From the NCBI GenBank assembly GCA_900073065.1, contig FJOG01000012.1:463981-527980 (forward strand): DNA of 64,000 bases, read 5' to 3'. Origin of the DNA: Phialocephala subalpina (taxonomy: Eukaryota; Ascomycota; Leotiomycetes; Helotiales; Mollisiaceae). Position 1 is the first letter of the stretch. Each line of letters opens with the position of its first letter. A program made the translations under genes and the position numbers. Positions 35,679-46,845 of the stretch are shown here, in pieces. The notes under the pieces were generated by a model. The model was not told where the DNA came from. It made no database searches and was given only the letters and a program-made list of their open reading frames with translations.

Positions 35679-37571
35679 ATGCCCATTCACTCCCGCTGGA
35701 CCATACCCCTCCCCGTGGAGTCCCTACAAACTCACCTTTTCAAAACCGAGACCGCACCCCTACCTCAAAAGCCAGCATTCCTCGATGCAGAAAACCCCTC
35801 GAATCACCTCACCTATGACAGCTTCCGTCTCCTCTCCCTCCGTCTCGCAGCCGGCCTCCAAAAAGCGGGTTTACAGCGCGGAGATCGAGTCCTACTTTTC
35901 TCAGGAAACAATGTCTTGTTCCCAGCAATCTTCATGGGCATCGTAATGGCGGGCGGTGTATTCACGGGTGCGAACCCAGGGTTTGTGGAGAGGGAGTTGG
36001 CGTTCCAGCTCAAAGACAGTGGAGCTCGGTTTTGTATCGTCAACGACGCTGGCCTCGAACTCGGTATTGCAGCTGCATCGAGCAATGGCATGAACAAAGA
36101 GCAATTGTTCCGGTTCGGTGATGGCTTTTTCGAGGGGAAGACAGGAGAGAGCTTGGGAGTCAGAGACTGGACGAGCCTGTTGGTGAGTGAGGATGAAGGG
36201 AGGAGGTTTAAGTGGGTGAATGTTGAGGATCCGAAAGATGAGACGATTGCGTTGAATTATAGCTCGGGGACGACGGGGGTGCCAAAGGGGGTGGAGATTA
36301 CGCATTTTAACTATGTGAGTAATTGCATTCAGTATCAGCATTTGGCGGAACAGTATCCGGATTTCAAGGAGAGGACGAAAGTCGCGTAAGTACTTCATTC
36401 CCAGAAACGAGAGAGTGCTGATACTCGAGCAAGGGTGTGGCTGTGTCCATTACCGCTGTATCATGCAATGGCGCAAACTATCTATATCGCTGGATCTGTA
36501 AAGCGAAAAATTCCAGTCTACATTATGAAGAAGTTCGACTTCGTCCAATGGCTAGAGGCCATACAGAAATATCGTGTCACTGGACTTCCGATGGTTCCTC
36601 CCCTTGTTGTGGCACTCGCCAAATCACCACTCACGAAGAAATATGATCTCAGCAGCGTCAAGGAGATAGGCTCTGGAGCGGCACCACTCAGTGGAGAGGT
36701 GATCGAAGAATGTGAAGCGTTGTGGCCAACACGTGACCGTCATCTCAGGGTACGTTCCTCTCTATCTAGAGCTCATTCTCTCCTGCTAATCGCGAGGCAG
36801 CAAGGATGGGGAATGACAGAAGTGACCTGCTCACTTCTAGGATGGGACCCCACACTCCCAGGAATCCACGACTCAGTCGGCGAACTGAACGCCAACTGCT
36901 CAGCCAAAATCATGGACGTAGACGGCAAGAACGAAATGCCAGTAGGAGAAAGAGGAGAACTCTGGTGCCAAGCTCCAAAGTCCGTCTTTCCTTGCCTTCT
37001 TCCTTTTCAGCCCTTAACAGCATGCTGACACCCAACAGCGTAATGAAAGGCTACTGGCGAAACCCCAAAGCCACCGCCGAAGTATTCGTCGACGGTCCCG
37101 ACGGCCGCTGGATGCGAACCGGCGACATCGCCTACGTCGACAAAAAAGGTCGCTTCTTCATCGTCGATCGGATGAAAGAGTTGATCAAAGTCAAGGGACT
37201 GCAAGTCGCGCCTGCCGAACTGGAAGGTGTTCTTCTAGAACATCCTGATATCGATGATGCTGGTGTAGTTGGTGTTACAATCAAAGGAGAAGAGGTACCA
37301 AGAGCGTACTTGGTGAGGAGACAGGGGAGTAAGGTGAAAGAAAGGGAGGTTGTGGAGTGGTTGGCGAAGAGGGTGAGTAAGCATAAGAGGTTGGTTGGTG
37401 GGGTGGTGTTTTTGGATGCTGTGCCGAAGAATCCGGTGAGTTTTGAAGTTCTTTAACGTGTAAAGGGTTTTTGCTGAGGACAAGTAGTCGGGGAAGATAT
37501 TGAGGAAGGTTCTGAGAGAGAGGGCAAGGGAGGAAGTTGGTGATAAAGATCCCGGGTCGTCGAGACTTTAA
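35679..37571 (+). CDS. 4-coumarate-CoA-ligase-like acyl-CoA synthetase, probably peroxisomal
   Basis: ANL-superfamily enzyme that activates a carboxylic acid with ATP and joins it to CoA. Exons 35679-36385, 36434-36749, 36801-36979, 37039-37435 and 37488-37571 give 560 residues. The P-loop motif is SSGTTGVPKGVE (residues about 195-206), the aromatic-site motif is QGWGMTE, the hinge region contains GRFFIVDRMKELIKVKG, and the catalytic Lys lies in SGKILRKVL. The protein ends GSSRL: SRL is a PTS1 variant, so import into peroxisomes is likely. Fungal 4CL-like enzymes act on coumarate-like, aryl or medium-chain acids; the true substrate is not evident. A P450 gene follows 500 bases downstream on the same strand, suggesting but not proving a joint pathway. 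Confidence 0.93.
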
Positions 37572-38076
37572 GAGAGTGAGATGCGGCTGCGGAGCTTTAA
37601 TTCGTCGAAGCACCTACGTATGTAATAGATCCGATTAGCGACGATTAACAGTACTTCGCATCAACTTGCGTTCTCAAGCCTTCTTGATCATACCGTCCTC
37701 GTGGTCCCGAAGGCCGGGTGAAAACAAATGGCCGACCACCGAATCCCGGTCTAAAAGCTGGACAATACCACAAATACGAAGAGGGCGTCCACCCTGCCCC
37801 CACTGCCCGACGCGACTACCGGAAGCCACCACTACGGGTCCACTTGGGCTGCATGACTCGGCCTTTTAGCTTTGCTTCAACTCCCACGAAAAGGACTCGA
37901 TGCCCCAGAGTCTCTTTCTGAGATTTTAAGACGGTATTCCCCAGAGTGCAGGGTAGTACCCCACTACATCGCGCTTGTCCCCAGTGGTGGCTTGAGTGCT
38001 ACTTAAATATAAATCTCGATCATTTCATGGTTCACTTTCTCCGTCTTCATCACTTTTTCATTCACCAAAATTCACA
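37572..38076. promoter_or_regulatory. Intergenic; P450 promoter
   Basis: About 500 bases between two same-strand genes. A TTAAATATAAAT stretch near 38003-38014, about 65 bases before the start, is a good TATA candidate. Confidence 0.5.
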
Positions 38077-39910
38077 ATGGCATTCACGATGGATTCCGGA
38101 TCGGCCTTACTCTCCCCAATGAGTGCTGGTCTTTTCCTCGTTTCTATCGTCGCTTATACTGGCTATGTTTGTTATCATGCTTTCCTTGGAGTACTTGCAG
38201 ATCTTCCAGGCCCTTTCACTGCGAGGTTCACGAATTTCTGGAGAGTGAAAAGTGCAGCATCGGGAAAGGCTCCTGCCAAGTTTCAGAACCTTCATAGGAA
38301 GTATGGTAGTGTGGTCCGTGTCGGACCAAGTCATGTTTCCGTCTCGGATCCAGCACAAATTCCCGTCATCTATGGGATATCGAGCAAGTTTACAAAGGTG
38401 AGTGCAATCAATATGCCGGATGTAACAACTGATCGATGCTGACAAACTGATAGTCCCCATTCTACAATGTTTTCGGTGGCTGTCACTCAACTCTTTCAAT
38501 TGATGCTTCGGTGCTAATAACCTCAGATCCCGTGATCGACAACAAAGTATACCGCAGCATCTTCACCCTCCAATCTCAATCCGCCCACCGTATCCTCAAA
38601 GCCAGCATCGCGCAAAAATACTCCCTCTCCTCCCTCCTCACACTCGAGCCTCTCGTCGACACAGTAACCCGGAACTTCATGTCAACACTCCGAGAGCGTT
38701 CCCAAACCGCACCCGACACGAATATCGCAGGCACTCGACTGGATCTTGGAGAATGGCTACAGTTCTATGCTTTTGATGTGATTGGTGCTATTACGTTCAG
38801 TCGAACATTTGGATTCATTGATGATGGGAAAGATGAGAGGGGTGTGTTGAGGGGGTTGGAGGGAGGGTTAACGTATGGAGCTGTTGTGGGACAGGTCCCG
38901 GGGGCGCATCCTTGGTTGATGGGGAATCCGGTGTTGCAGAATACGGTGTTGAAAATTCCGGCGATTGCGAAGAATAATCCTGTTCCTATTGTGTATCAGG
39001 TTGGTCCTTCCCAATACTTCTGATTTGTTCAAGGTGGACGGTGGATCTGACATTGAAATTATAGATGATCAAAGACCAGCTCGCCTCACGTACCTCGAGC
39101 GAGCAAACGTCCACACGAGAGGACTTCATCACATTCATGAAGAAGCAACACGAGAAAGACCCAGAACGAATGTCAGAAGCAACAATGATGAACCACATGT
39201 TTGTGAATCTTTTGGCCGGAAGCGACACAACCGCCATCTCCCTTCGAACAATATTCTACCTTCTCATGAAGAATCCCCACGTCTACGCAAAACTTCAAGC
39301 CGAAATCGACGACGCTGATGCAGCTGGCCTCTTATCACCAATCCTCACATATGCTGAGGCTCAGACCCATGTTCCTTACCTTGCGTTAGTAATCAAAGAA
39401 GCCCTCCGCATTCACCCCGCCGTCGCCCTCCCACTCGAACGCATCGTCCCCCACGGCGGCATCCAAATCAACTCCCACCACATCCCTGCCGGAACCACTA
39501 TCGGAATCAATGCCTGGGTCGTACATTACGACACCGCCGTCTTTGGTGAAGACGCATATTCGTTTCGTCCTGAGAGATGGGAGGATGATGGTAGTGAGAG
39601 ATTGAAGGTTATGGAGAGGAGTTTCTTTGCTTTTGGGCATGGGAGTAGGAGTTGTATTGGGAAGAATAGTAAGTTTTTCGATTCTTTGATGTTGAGGGGA
39701 GGAGAATGGGGATTGTGAGAGTATGAGTGCTGATGAGTGGTGACAGTTAGTTTGATGGAGATGGGCAAGTTCGTGCCACAATTTTTGAGGGAATTTGAGA
39801 TCACTTGGGATGGAGATGAGGAGTGGAAGGTTGAGTCGAACTGGTTTGCGAAGCAGACCAATGTCTTTGTGCGGTATAAGAGCAGAGAGAGGAAAGCATC
39901 TACTTCCTGA
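38077..39910 (+). CDS. Cytochrome P450 monooxygenase, pisatin-demethylase-like
   Basis: Haem-thiolate monooxygenase anchored in the ER. Exons 38077-38397, 38454-38475, 38527-38999, 39065-39668 and 39747-39910 give 527 residues. One N-terminal membrane helix (residues about 13-38) precedes the proline hinge LPGP. The I-helix motif is AGSDTT, the K-helix is EALR, PERW is the PERF-type motif, and the haem loop is FGHGSRSCIG with the cysteine ligand. The 22-nt exon between two introns is unusual. The second of these introns (38476-38526) is 51 nt, in frame and stop-free, so a read-through form with 17 more residues is possible; removing it restores the expected FYNVF-DP spacing. The pattern resembles the pisatin demethylase group of fungal P450s. 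The substrate is unknown; the neighbouring ligase hints at an aromatic or fatty acid. Confidence 0.92.
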
Positions 39911-40198
39911 GGATCATCATGAGATTCGAAAATCCAATGAGAACACCACTAATTCCACCCTCGTACACTCCTTTTCATGTTTAGCGATTGATAGGGCAGT
40001 ATTCGCACCGCGAAAGGTTTTCAGGGCTTGCCTGCTGATTTAGGTCGACGTGCGGGGTCGCAAGCGCTAAATCAAAGGCTCTCGATCGTTGATAATTACT
40101 CGAGCGCTTCAGTACACAGCCGCATTTTAATTTGCCAGGAAAATGTACAAATCTGAACCACAATTATTGATCTCATTATAATTCCTCTCGGCGTTCTA
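39911..40198. other. Short intergenic region
   Basis: Nearly 290 bases between the P450 and the interrupted host gene; nothing recognised. Confidence 0.4.
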
Positions 40199-41962
40199 CT
40201 AGTACGAGCCGGACGGATACCAAGGCCCGTAAGGGTCCACAATCGCATCTCTCTCCTGCTCTCGCTTCAGTTTTTACTCCCACTAGGGGGTGTCAGAATT
40301 CTGTCCGCACGGGCCAATACTACTAAAATCATCAAAGGTAAATATTGAACTAAAAACTATAATATCTCAACCATTCTACCACTTATTGCCTCGAATAGGA
40401 CCTCCATTTGATCGTATGAGTTCTGCGCATCTTCTAGGCATATTAGCGATCCGATGCCGTATCTCTTTTAGCGTGATTTTGTCCTATTTATCTTGAATCC
40501 TTTGCTTTATTTCCTCCTTTGAATCAAAGACCCTACGCCTTAACCTTTGCTTAATAATGTTCTAAATACCCTCTATAGAGTTTAAATCTGGACTTTGGGC
40601 AGGATGCTTGAGGTTTTGAATGTTATGTGCCCTCTTATACTCTTATGCTAAGCCCTCTTTCCTTATGCTATGATTTAAGTCTTTATCTTTTTGCAATAAC
40701 TACGGCTTATTATCGATTTAGCGCATAGATTCGATGGCATCGCAGTATATAGGCAGTAGACGCTCCACATAGTACTTTTGGGTTATTGCGTTGCTTTGCA
40801 CTTTGACTTCCACTTTATGAGGCTTGCTAACTTCCCATTTTAGTACTTTAGCATAGTATTCCTCCTTTGTTTCGGTCTTAGGACGGCGGCGGGGCTTCTT
40901 AGGGTATTGAGGCTGCTCGATTTTGTCTTCCTCATCATTGTAGAACTCTAATTTGTCTGCTTTTCCCCATTAAGAGATCCATGTAACAATGTGAAATCTG
41001 ACCCTTTTGAGCGGCGGCCTCTCCATAATATTCTCGGGCTTATCGCGGGTTCCTTGCTCTCGAGTAGTCATAAGAGGTGCTATAGAAGTAGGATCGATAT
41101 GTGCTTCGTTTGTATAAACAATATAGTCGAAGAATTAGAAGAGGGGATAATATATATGCTTTAATCTATATGTGCTACGCTCTCCCCTGTTTTTGGCCGA
41201 AATAACTTTCTTGATAAACCCGCACTTATATCGCCCACTTTTCTTTGTGAACTCCTTTATCTTTCTTTGTAGTTAGCGCTTTTAGATCGGTAGGTTATGG
41301 TACTCTATTTGAGCTTTAAATTGTTATTATCGAACCGGGTTTCGAGAGGGTGAATATAGCATTTTACACATCGATTTAGTGACTTTTGAAGGCCGTCTAA
41401 GTACTATAGATTTATTCCTCATAGGATTTTTCGCGCTCTCTTTAAAGGATAGATATTCCTTCCGCTAATTACGCCCAGTTTTTTCATCAATGCCGCATTT
41501 ATAAGAAATAGCTCGATTTGATTTCCCTAAAGGATTATGAGTTAATGCGTTAAAGAATTTCGTTTTTCGTCGCGTCGTAGTTTCTTTGCTATAAAGAGGA
41601 TCAGGGGAAGGTGTCCTAAATGGATTGGATCGCGTTAGTAGAGCTATAGTTATGATGCAAAGTGTTTATTTACTATTCTAATTGATTTACGATTTTAGTT
41701 TTGGTGTTGTTGGCCCGTGCGGACAGAATTCTGACACCCCCTGGTGCTCCCTATTAGTTACAGCTTTCTTGATAGCCGCAGCTTTGTTATTTCTAGCTTT
41801 GATATTTCTCGCTTTCGTAACTTGACTTTTTGCGTAGCGAGCTTTATTTTCTGCGGGTGAGGATTTCTTAGTTGGTTTGCGGGTTGTTTTGGGTGCGTAA
41901 ATTGCTTTTGGGTTGGCTGCTATTCTGCTTGACCTTCGCAGGATGGCGATATAGGAAATCAT
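40199..41962 (-). pseudogene. Small basic protein gene interrupted by a Tc1-like element
   Basis: The 5' part (41962 down to about 41744) encodes a Lys/Ala/Asn-rich basic protein: MISYIAILRRSSRIAANPK, then a run of KAR/KNK/AAIKKA. It stops being host-like exactly at the right end of the transposon at 41741. To the left of the transposon, the same strand reads KLKREQERDAIVDPYGPWYP and then SGSY and a stop at 40199-40201, in the same frame if the element and one TA are removed. One in-frame stop remains a few codons after the joint. So this looks like a small host gene split by insertion. The basic middle suggests a nucleic-acid-binding or nuclear protein, but I recognise no family. Confidence 0.6.
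40286..41741 (-). mobile_element. Tc1/mariner-type DNA transposon with decayed transposase
   Basis: A 1456-bp element with 32-bp perfect terminal inverted repeats beginning gggggtgtcagaattctgtc (40286-40317 and 41710-41741). It is flanked by TA on the left and TG on the right, so the target duplication is probably a mutated TA. The minus strand shows Tc1-type transposase pieces: a TTREQGTRDKP-like stretch, a basic KKPRRRP region, and the clear DDE-domain block HPAQSPDLNSIEG. Many TAG/TAA stops sit where Trp or Gln codons would be, the signature of C-to-T mutation by RIP. It is certainly inactive. Confidence 0.85.
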
Positions 41963-42581
41963 GATCAATTGTTGAAAAGCGTTGAAATTATAATGGTGAG
42001 ATGCTTTCTTTCGCTTGGGGATAGAAAGGCGAAGAATGTTGCCCTTTAAGGCAGTTTGATTGTACAAAGAGCTTCGAATTGACCTCAAGCAGAGAACGCA
42101 AAGACCGGAAATGGCTGCAGCGAACAAAGAACCCCCATGGTGACATTAGGGACCTGTTAGAATCAGCTGAATTTCCTTTCAGCTCTTAAGAATTTATGAA
42201 ACTTGCAAGGAGTCTACTTCAGTGACTTCACCTTTCTCTTCGCTCGCGTTCGAGTCTTCATTACAGGCTGCGAACCTTCTAGTTTGTTGCAGCTTTCGAT
42301 TTCTGCATGATGAAGCACTACGGTATGTTGCACAGTACAATAGGAATATTTTTCATTTTGGTTTGAGAATATTGTTCCATATGCGCTGCATGTCTAGATG
42401 TCGCAAAGGATGCCGTGTGTTTCTGGAGGGTCTCTTTGGCATTTCAGGAGACGTTGGTCGAGCTATTTTGTGTATTCTGGGCTTCCAGAATTCGAAAATC
42501 ATGGCAATATAAGAACCTTTCCCCGGCTTTAGCTAGCTCTGTTCTCATAAACACGCTTGTTCCAACACCGCACAGCCAATC
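41963..42581. other. Intergenic; promoter region for the interrupted gene and the amidoligase locus
   Basis: About 620 bases without a supported gene. Confidence 0.4.
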
Positions 42582-43900
42582 ATGGCTCCAATTATTTACT
42601 TCGGTGTTGAACTGGAATTCTGTCTTGGTTACAGCATCGAATCAACTAACACTGATCCTTCCTCAAAATCTTTCCCGGATTTCCTACCGTTCAACGGCAA
42701 AGTTGAAGAAAGGGGAGAGTTTGCTCAATCGAGCGCATCTGACGACATACACGTGAATCTCCTTACAGCCGTAAGAGAACATACTGTATCGGTCGCAAAT
42801 TCCGCGCTACAGGGCTTCCTTTCGCTTCTGAAACGAAAGAGCTGGGAGATCTAGACACCTGGGCTATTGGATGCGACACATCTATTGGAATGCATGGCGG
42901 TAAACAAAGCTCTCCTTTGTTTCCTATGGAGATCACATCGCCTGCATGTCCTTTCGAGTCGGAACCATTTGAAGATGTACGAAAGGTTTGCAACATTCTT
43001 TCGACGGAATATGCTGTTACAGTAAATGAGGATTGTGCGCTCCACATTCATTTCTCATTTGGACGAGATCTAAATGACAAAAGAAAGAGGTGGAACCTCG
43101 AGAGGTTGAAAAGGTTGATGATGCTCTTCTGGATGTTCGAACCGTTGTTCGACACTCTCCACCCCCCTCACATTCAAAAAGACCCTCAGGATTTCGTTAT
43201 ATCGATACGAAGACACTCACTTCCGGCCAAGGGGTTTCCGAATGAGAAGGGAGGTATACCAGACCTGGACTTCTGCCAGATACGACGGGGGCTTGAGCAG
43301 ATCAACCGTACGCGGATCATACCCGAACTTGCAGGCCTGGTTTCCAAGGAGCATGAAGAGAGAAATGGTGGCCAGTATCTACCACATCACACAGTTCCGT
43401 TTCCCAGGAAGGCTGGAGTGGGCGGAGGCAGACTATTTCACTGGGGCAGATGGTGAAGAGATCGATAAGAAATCCAAGCCTACCGTTGAGTTTCGGCAGC
43501 ACGAGGGGACGGTGGATAGCGAAAGTGTGATCAATTGGATCAAGACACCGGGGGGTATCATGTTATGGCTTGAGAGGGATGAGAACGTTGACCTTATTGA
43601 TCCTGAAGGCCTATGGTTGATAGAGCTAGCACTTTAAAGCAAGAGGACTTGGAAAACGCTGAAAAGACGAAGCGATCCGATGCTACTAGGAAGGAAAAGG
43701 GAGGTGGCGGTCCCGGTTTCCCGCGTGGGCATCCAAGAGGAGAGGATGCGGCGCCCACGATCATTAATATCTTAGAGAGCATAGAGCTAGAAGAGCAGGC
43801 GAACTACTATCGCGATAAACTGTACGAGCTAGTCCCAGCTAGGTTTGAGGCTATAGGGCGGTTGAGCAGGAAAGCATTAGTGCATTGGAGTGAGAGATAG
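42582..43900 (+). pseudogene. Amidoligase-like gene with three frame breaks
   Basis: Fungal putative amidoligase, an ATP-grasp-related family thought to form amide bonds. The first frame opens MAPIIYFGVELEF, the family's N-terminal signature. At about 42830 the reading moves to another frame (GLPFASETKELGDLDTWAIG and then CALHIHFSFG with the HxH motif). At about 43365 it moves back (SIYHITQF and then KPTVEFRQHEGTVD, the C-terminal signature). At about 43612 it moves again to a charged tail ending VHWSER at 43900. The breaks need -1, +1 and -1 nt, and no G-T...A-G pairs give plausible introns in the right phase. All parts are ordered and collinear. Either the gene is recently dead or the assembly carries several indels. 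Confidence 0.7.
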
Positions 43901-44843
43901 CTATGACGTCCATATCTGGAGAATGATGTCGGTGGCATGAAAGTCGTTCTTTTCTAATAGGAAATGAGTACATGAAGATGTTAGCCAGAGCTTTCATGAT
44001 CTTAAATAGCGATGTTCCTCATCAGCAGCAGCGGCGAAAAGATGCTGAGCTCCTACAAACACGTGACCTAGGGGGAAGATATCGCATCCATGAGTTGTAA
44101 GCGCCCAACTGCAATTAGCTACGCACTAGATCATATGTTCATTCTGTTTTCCGGGAATTATTCATCCCTCCTTAATCAGTACCACGATTTTCCCATTCTC
44201 GAGTCAGTGCTCTGGTGGCTATTTTTCTTGAAACTCGCTTAAGTATCCGTTTTCGACGTTGATTGGTGAAGAGGTTAGGGGGGCATCCCTTAGCGATAAC
44301 TGGAACGCGCTTTGTTAGGGGCTCGTCTGATCACAACCTTCCGATGGAATTCTAGAATTCGATTCAATTCGAGACGAAACAAGCATTGTTGTTCTCCTCG
44401 ACCACCCCGTGCCTTTCCCCCAGAGTTCTGCGCTGATCTTTGATAACCGATATCTGTCGAAACAGAATTGCGTCTCGGCTATTTTACAGATACACCAAAC
44501 CTCAAACAAACTCCTTTTAGGTGCAAGGGTCTATCTTCCATTGAAACCAATTTCTCAGATGAACTGTGATGCAGGTGCTAAGGAATGGTTCAATGGTTGC
44601 AATGAAGTATTTAGAGGGTGTTGCCTCCAGTACTCAACCGGCTAACTTCACTTTTTTCAGCACTGTTCTCTCGACGAAACTTTCTCTCTTCATCTACAAT
44701 TCTTGTCACTCCTTCAACCTTTTTCTGCATTCCAGCTGCTCCTGCTACCTACTTTTCGCTGTTATATATTCACCAACAAAACGTTTCTCAACCCAATTCA
44801 CAATACATTCTTCTTTTCACCAAAAGACATCGATCACTCAAAA
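43901..44843. promoter_or_regulatory. Intergenic; promoter and long leader of the secreted-protein gene
   Basis: About 940 bases. From about 44640 the sequence is a CT/CA-rich tract with TATATATTC at about 44762, typical of a strong fungal promoter and 5' UTR. No gene is supported. Confidence 0.45.
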
Positions 44844-45272
44844 ATGCACTTCCTCACAGCAACCACCACCATCATATCCCTCCTTTCCCTCGCTGTCTCT
44901 GCTCTCCCCACCACCGTCGACTCACGAGCAGCCAGCACAGCAATCGACCCCTCCCTCGTCCCAATCTTCAGCATCAAAACCGGCTCCGGCGTTGGTGCTA
45001 ACGGCGTCGCAATCCCCAAAACCTGTCCTCCTTCCCGCTCAGCTTTCATCGCCAAGTTAAGCGCCAACGTAGCAGCAGGAAATGTCCTCGGGACGCCCAT
45101 AACTTTCAACACCAATCCCGAAGTCCAGGATACGAAGACGAATGAGAGTCGGGCGACGGCGATGATCATTACGTTGCAGAGCTTTACGGGGGTGAAGGGT
45201 GTGGGTTGTCCGGGTGCTAGCACGCCGGAGTTGTTGAGCCAGCAGAAAACTGGGGTGGTTTCTCCGTCGTAG
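44844..45272 (+). CDS. Small secreted protein, unknown family
   Basis: A 142-residue, single-exon protein. A clear signal peptide (MHFLTATTTIISLLSLAVSA) is followed by a Ser/Thr/Ala/Pro-rich mature chain of about 120 residues with two cysteines (KTCPPS and VGCPGAS) that could form one disulfide. The start has an A-rich context (caaaaATGca) after a CT-rich leader. No domain is recognised. Size, secretion and lack of family make it an effector or cell-wall-protein candidate, but two cysteines are few for a classical effector. Confidence 0.8.
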   Translation: MHFLTATTTIISLLSLAVSALPTTVDSRAASTAIDPSLVPIFSIKTGSGVGANGVAIPKTCPPSRSAFIAKLSANVAAGNVLGTPITFNTNPEVQDTKTNESRATAMIITLQSFTGVKGVGCPGASTPELLSQQKTGVVSPS

Positions 45273-45579
45273 TGTGAAGCTGGTGGGATATATTAGTTGG
45301 GAATGGAGTCGGCGCGGGAGTGAAGACACTGAATAGAGTGAGGGAAGGTGTCTGAACCTGGAGCTTGGAGCAGTGCTCAGCGTGTATATAATAACTGGGA
45401 GGACTTCCGTGTACCATAAACACCGTATAACTTGTGGGGGTCTCCAAGCTCTCATGCATCTAGGGACAATGCCGACTTTAGAGATATTGTTGAATCCAGG
45501 GACACTGTCTACATAAAGACATTTGTGCCAGATTATCCCATCGCATCGTGAAGCTCTGACCCTTGAATGGTAAAGGTAT
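45273..45579. other. Intergenic, between convergent genes
   Basis: About 300 bases; nothing recognised. Confidence 0.4.
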
Positions 45580-46845
45580 TCAATCGTGAACACCGTAATT
45601 CTTTGATCCCATTTCGTTAAGCCTCGAGACTGCCCTACCTACCGCAAATCCCACATCTGTTTCCCCAGGGCCTCCACTAGCTAGCGAAGCTTCAGCAAGG
45701 CCAGTAGCAGACCATTCTATCTCGCCAATAAACGTGCTCATCATACTCGAGCTACTCCCTCCCTCTCCTTTCACCGTCATGCGTCGTCCTAGATCACGTT
45801 GCAGCGCTCCTTCAACATAGATCCTCCTCGGTACGATGTTCAAGAACACCGCGAAGAGAGGCACGCTCGACAAACAAATGATTCGGGTCTTTGCCTCGTA
45901 TGCCAGATCTACAAGCGTAATGAATCTCCGAACGTAGTCCAGCTCGTCAGACTTGAATTGGCGAAGACCTGTTAGATATAGTGTGCTGGCTTCCTTGCAC
46001 AGGGCATAGTAATCTGTAGACCCCAGAAAGTCCTGACAAAGATCCTCAAAAGTGCTGGCCACCACCTTCTTTCCGCTTTCTGCAGGCGCTGCAGCGACTT
46101 TCAGTTGGCGGCCCATCAATACAGGAATCACTGCAACTCTCATCTCTGAGCATCCGATAGCCCCAGCCAAGCTTTTTTGGAATTCTCTTCCCTCAGTGAA
46201 GAAAACACTCAACCTGCCATCTCGGCCTTTACCCATCCGATAATCTTCACTCCCATCCATCCTCCAAACGTCACACCTCCTTTGTAGCTCGTCGATAAAT
46301 GGCAAAAATAAGCTACGATTCAATCCGTTCGCGTAGAGCTTCTCTGGTGGCCGATTGCTTGTGCTCACCATTACTCCACCACTTTCCCAAATCGCTCCAA
46401 AAAGCCTGCTCAAGATCAGAGCGTCCGCGATATCCGTCACTTGAAATTCATCAAAACACAACACACGACTCTCATTCCGCACATCACGCCCAATCTGAAC
46501 CAATGGGTCGCCTGCGTAGGATGCTTGCGAGCGTGCATGGTGCAAGCGCATGTGGATGTCCATCATGAATTTGTGGAAATGTATTCGCCTTGAGGAAATC
46601 GAAGGTGGGAGAGTGGTAGCGAAGAGGTCGGCAATGCGTGACTTCCCTGTTCCGACATCGCCGTATATATATACGCCTTTGAGGGGGGGTTGAGCATGGT
46701 GGGAAAGGGTGAGGTCGTTTTGCAGGTTGGCAAGACGCGTGATGAGTGCAGCTTGACCCGGATTCTGGACAAGGCGGTGGCGCTTTAAAAGGGCTTTGTA
46801 AGCGGACGGGAGAGAGCTCTTAGACATATTTTTTGTTTGATTCAT
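45580..46845 (-). CDS. AFG1: AFG1/ZapE-family AAA+ ATPase
   Basis: Mitochondrial-type ATPase of the AFG1 (LACE1/ZapE) family, linked in yeast and animals to turnover of mitochondrially encoded respiratory-chain subunits. Intronless, 421 residues. The P-loop is YGDVGTGKS (residues about 61-69), preceded by KGVYI. IHFHKFMMDIH follows, then Walker B as RVLCFDEFQVTDIADA, the sensor stretch STSNRPPEKLY and the family motif FLPFIDELQ. The N-terminus is short (about 55 residues before the P-loop) and basic; a targeting peptide is possible but weak, so location is inferred from family only. A second Met at residue 7 is an alternative start. It may be a second, divergent AFG1 paralogue. Confidence 0.92.
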   Translation of the reverse strand: MNQTKNMSKSSLPSAYKALLKRHRLVQNPGQAALITRLANLQNDLTLSHHAQPPLKGVYIYGDVGTGKSRIADLFATTLPPSISSRRIHFHKFMMDIHMRLHHARSQASYAGDPLVQIGRDVRNESRVLCFDEFQVTDIADALILSRLFGAIWESGGVMVSTSNRPPEKLYANGLNRSLFLPFIDELQRRCDVWRMDGSEDYRMGKGRDGRLSVFFTEGREFQKSLAGAIGCSEMRVAVIPVLMGRQLKVAAAPAESGKKVVASTFEDLCQDFLGSTDYYALCKEASTLYLTGLRQFKSDELDYVRRFITLVDLAYEAKTRIICLSSVPLFAVFLNIVPRRIYVEGALQRDLGRRMTVKGEGGSSSSMMSTFIGEIEWSATGLAEASLASGGPGETDVGFAVGRAVSRLNEMGSKNYGVHD

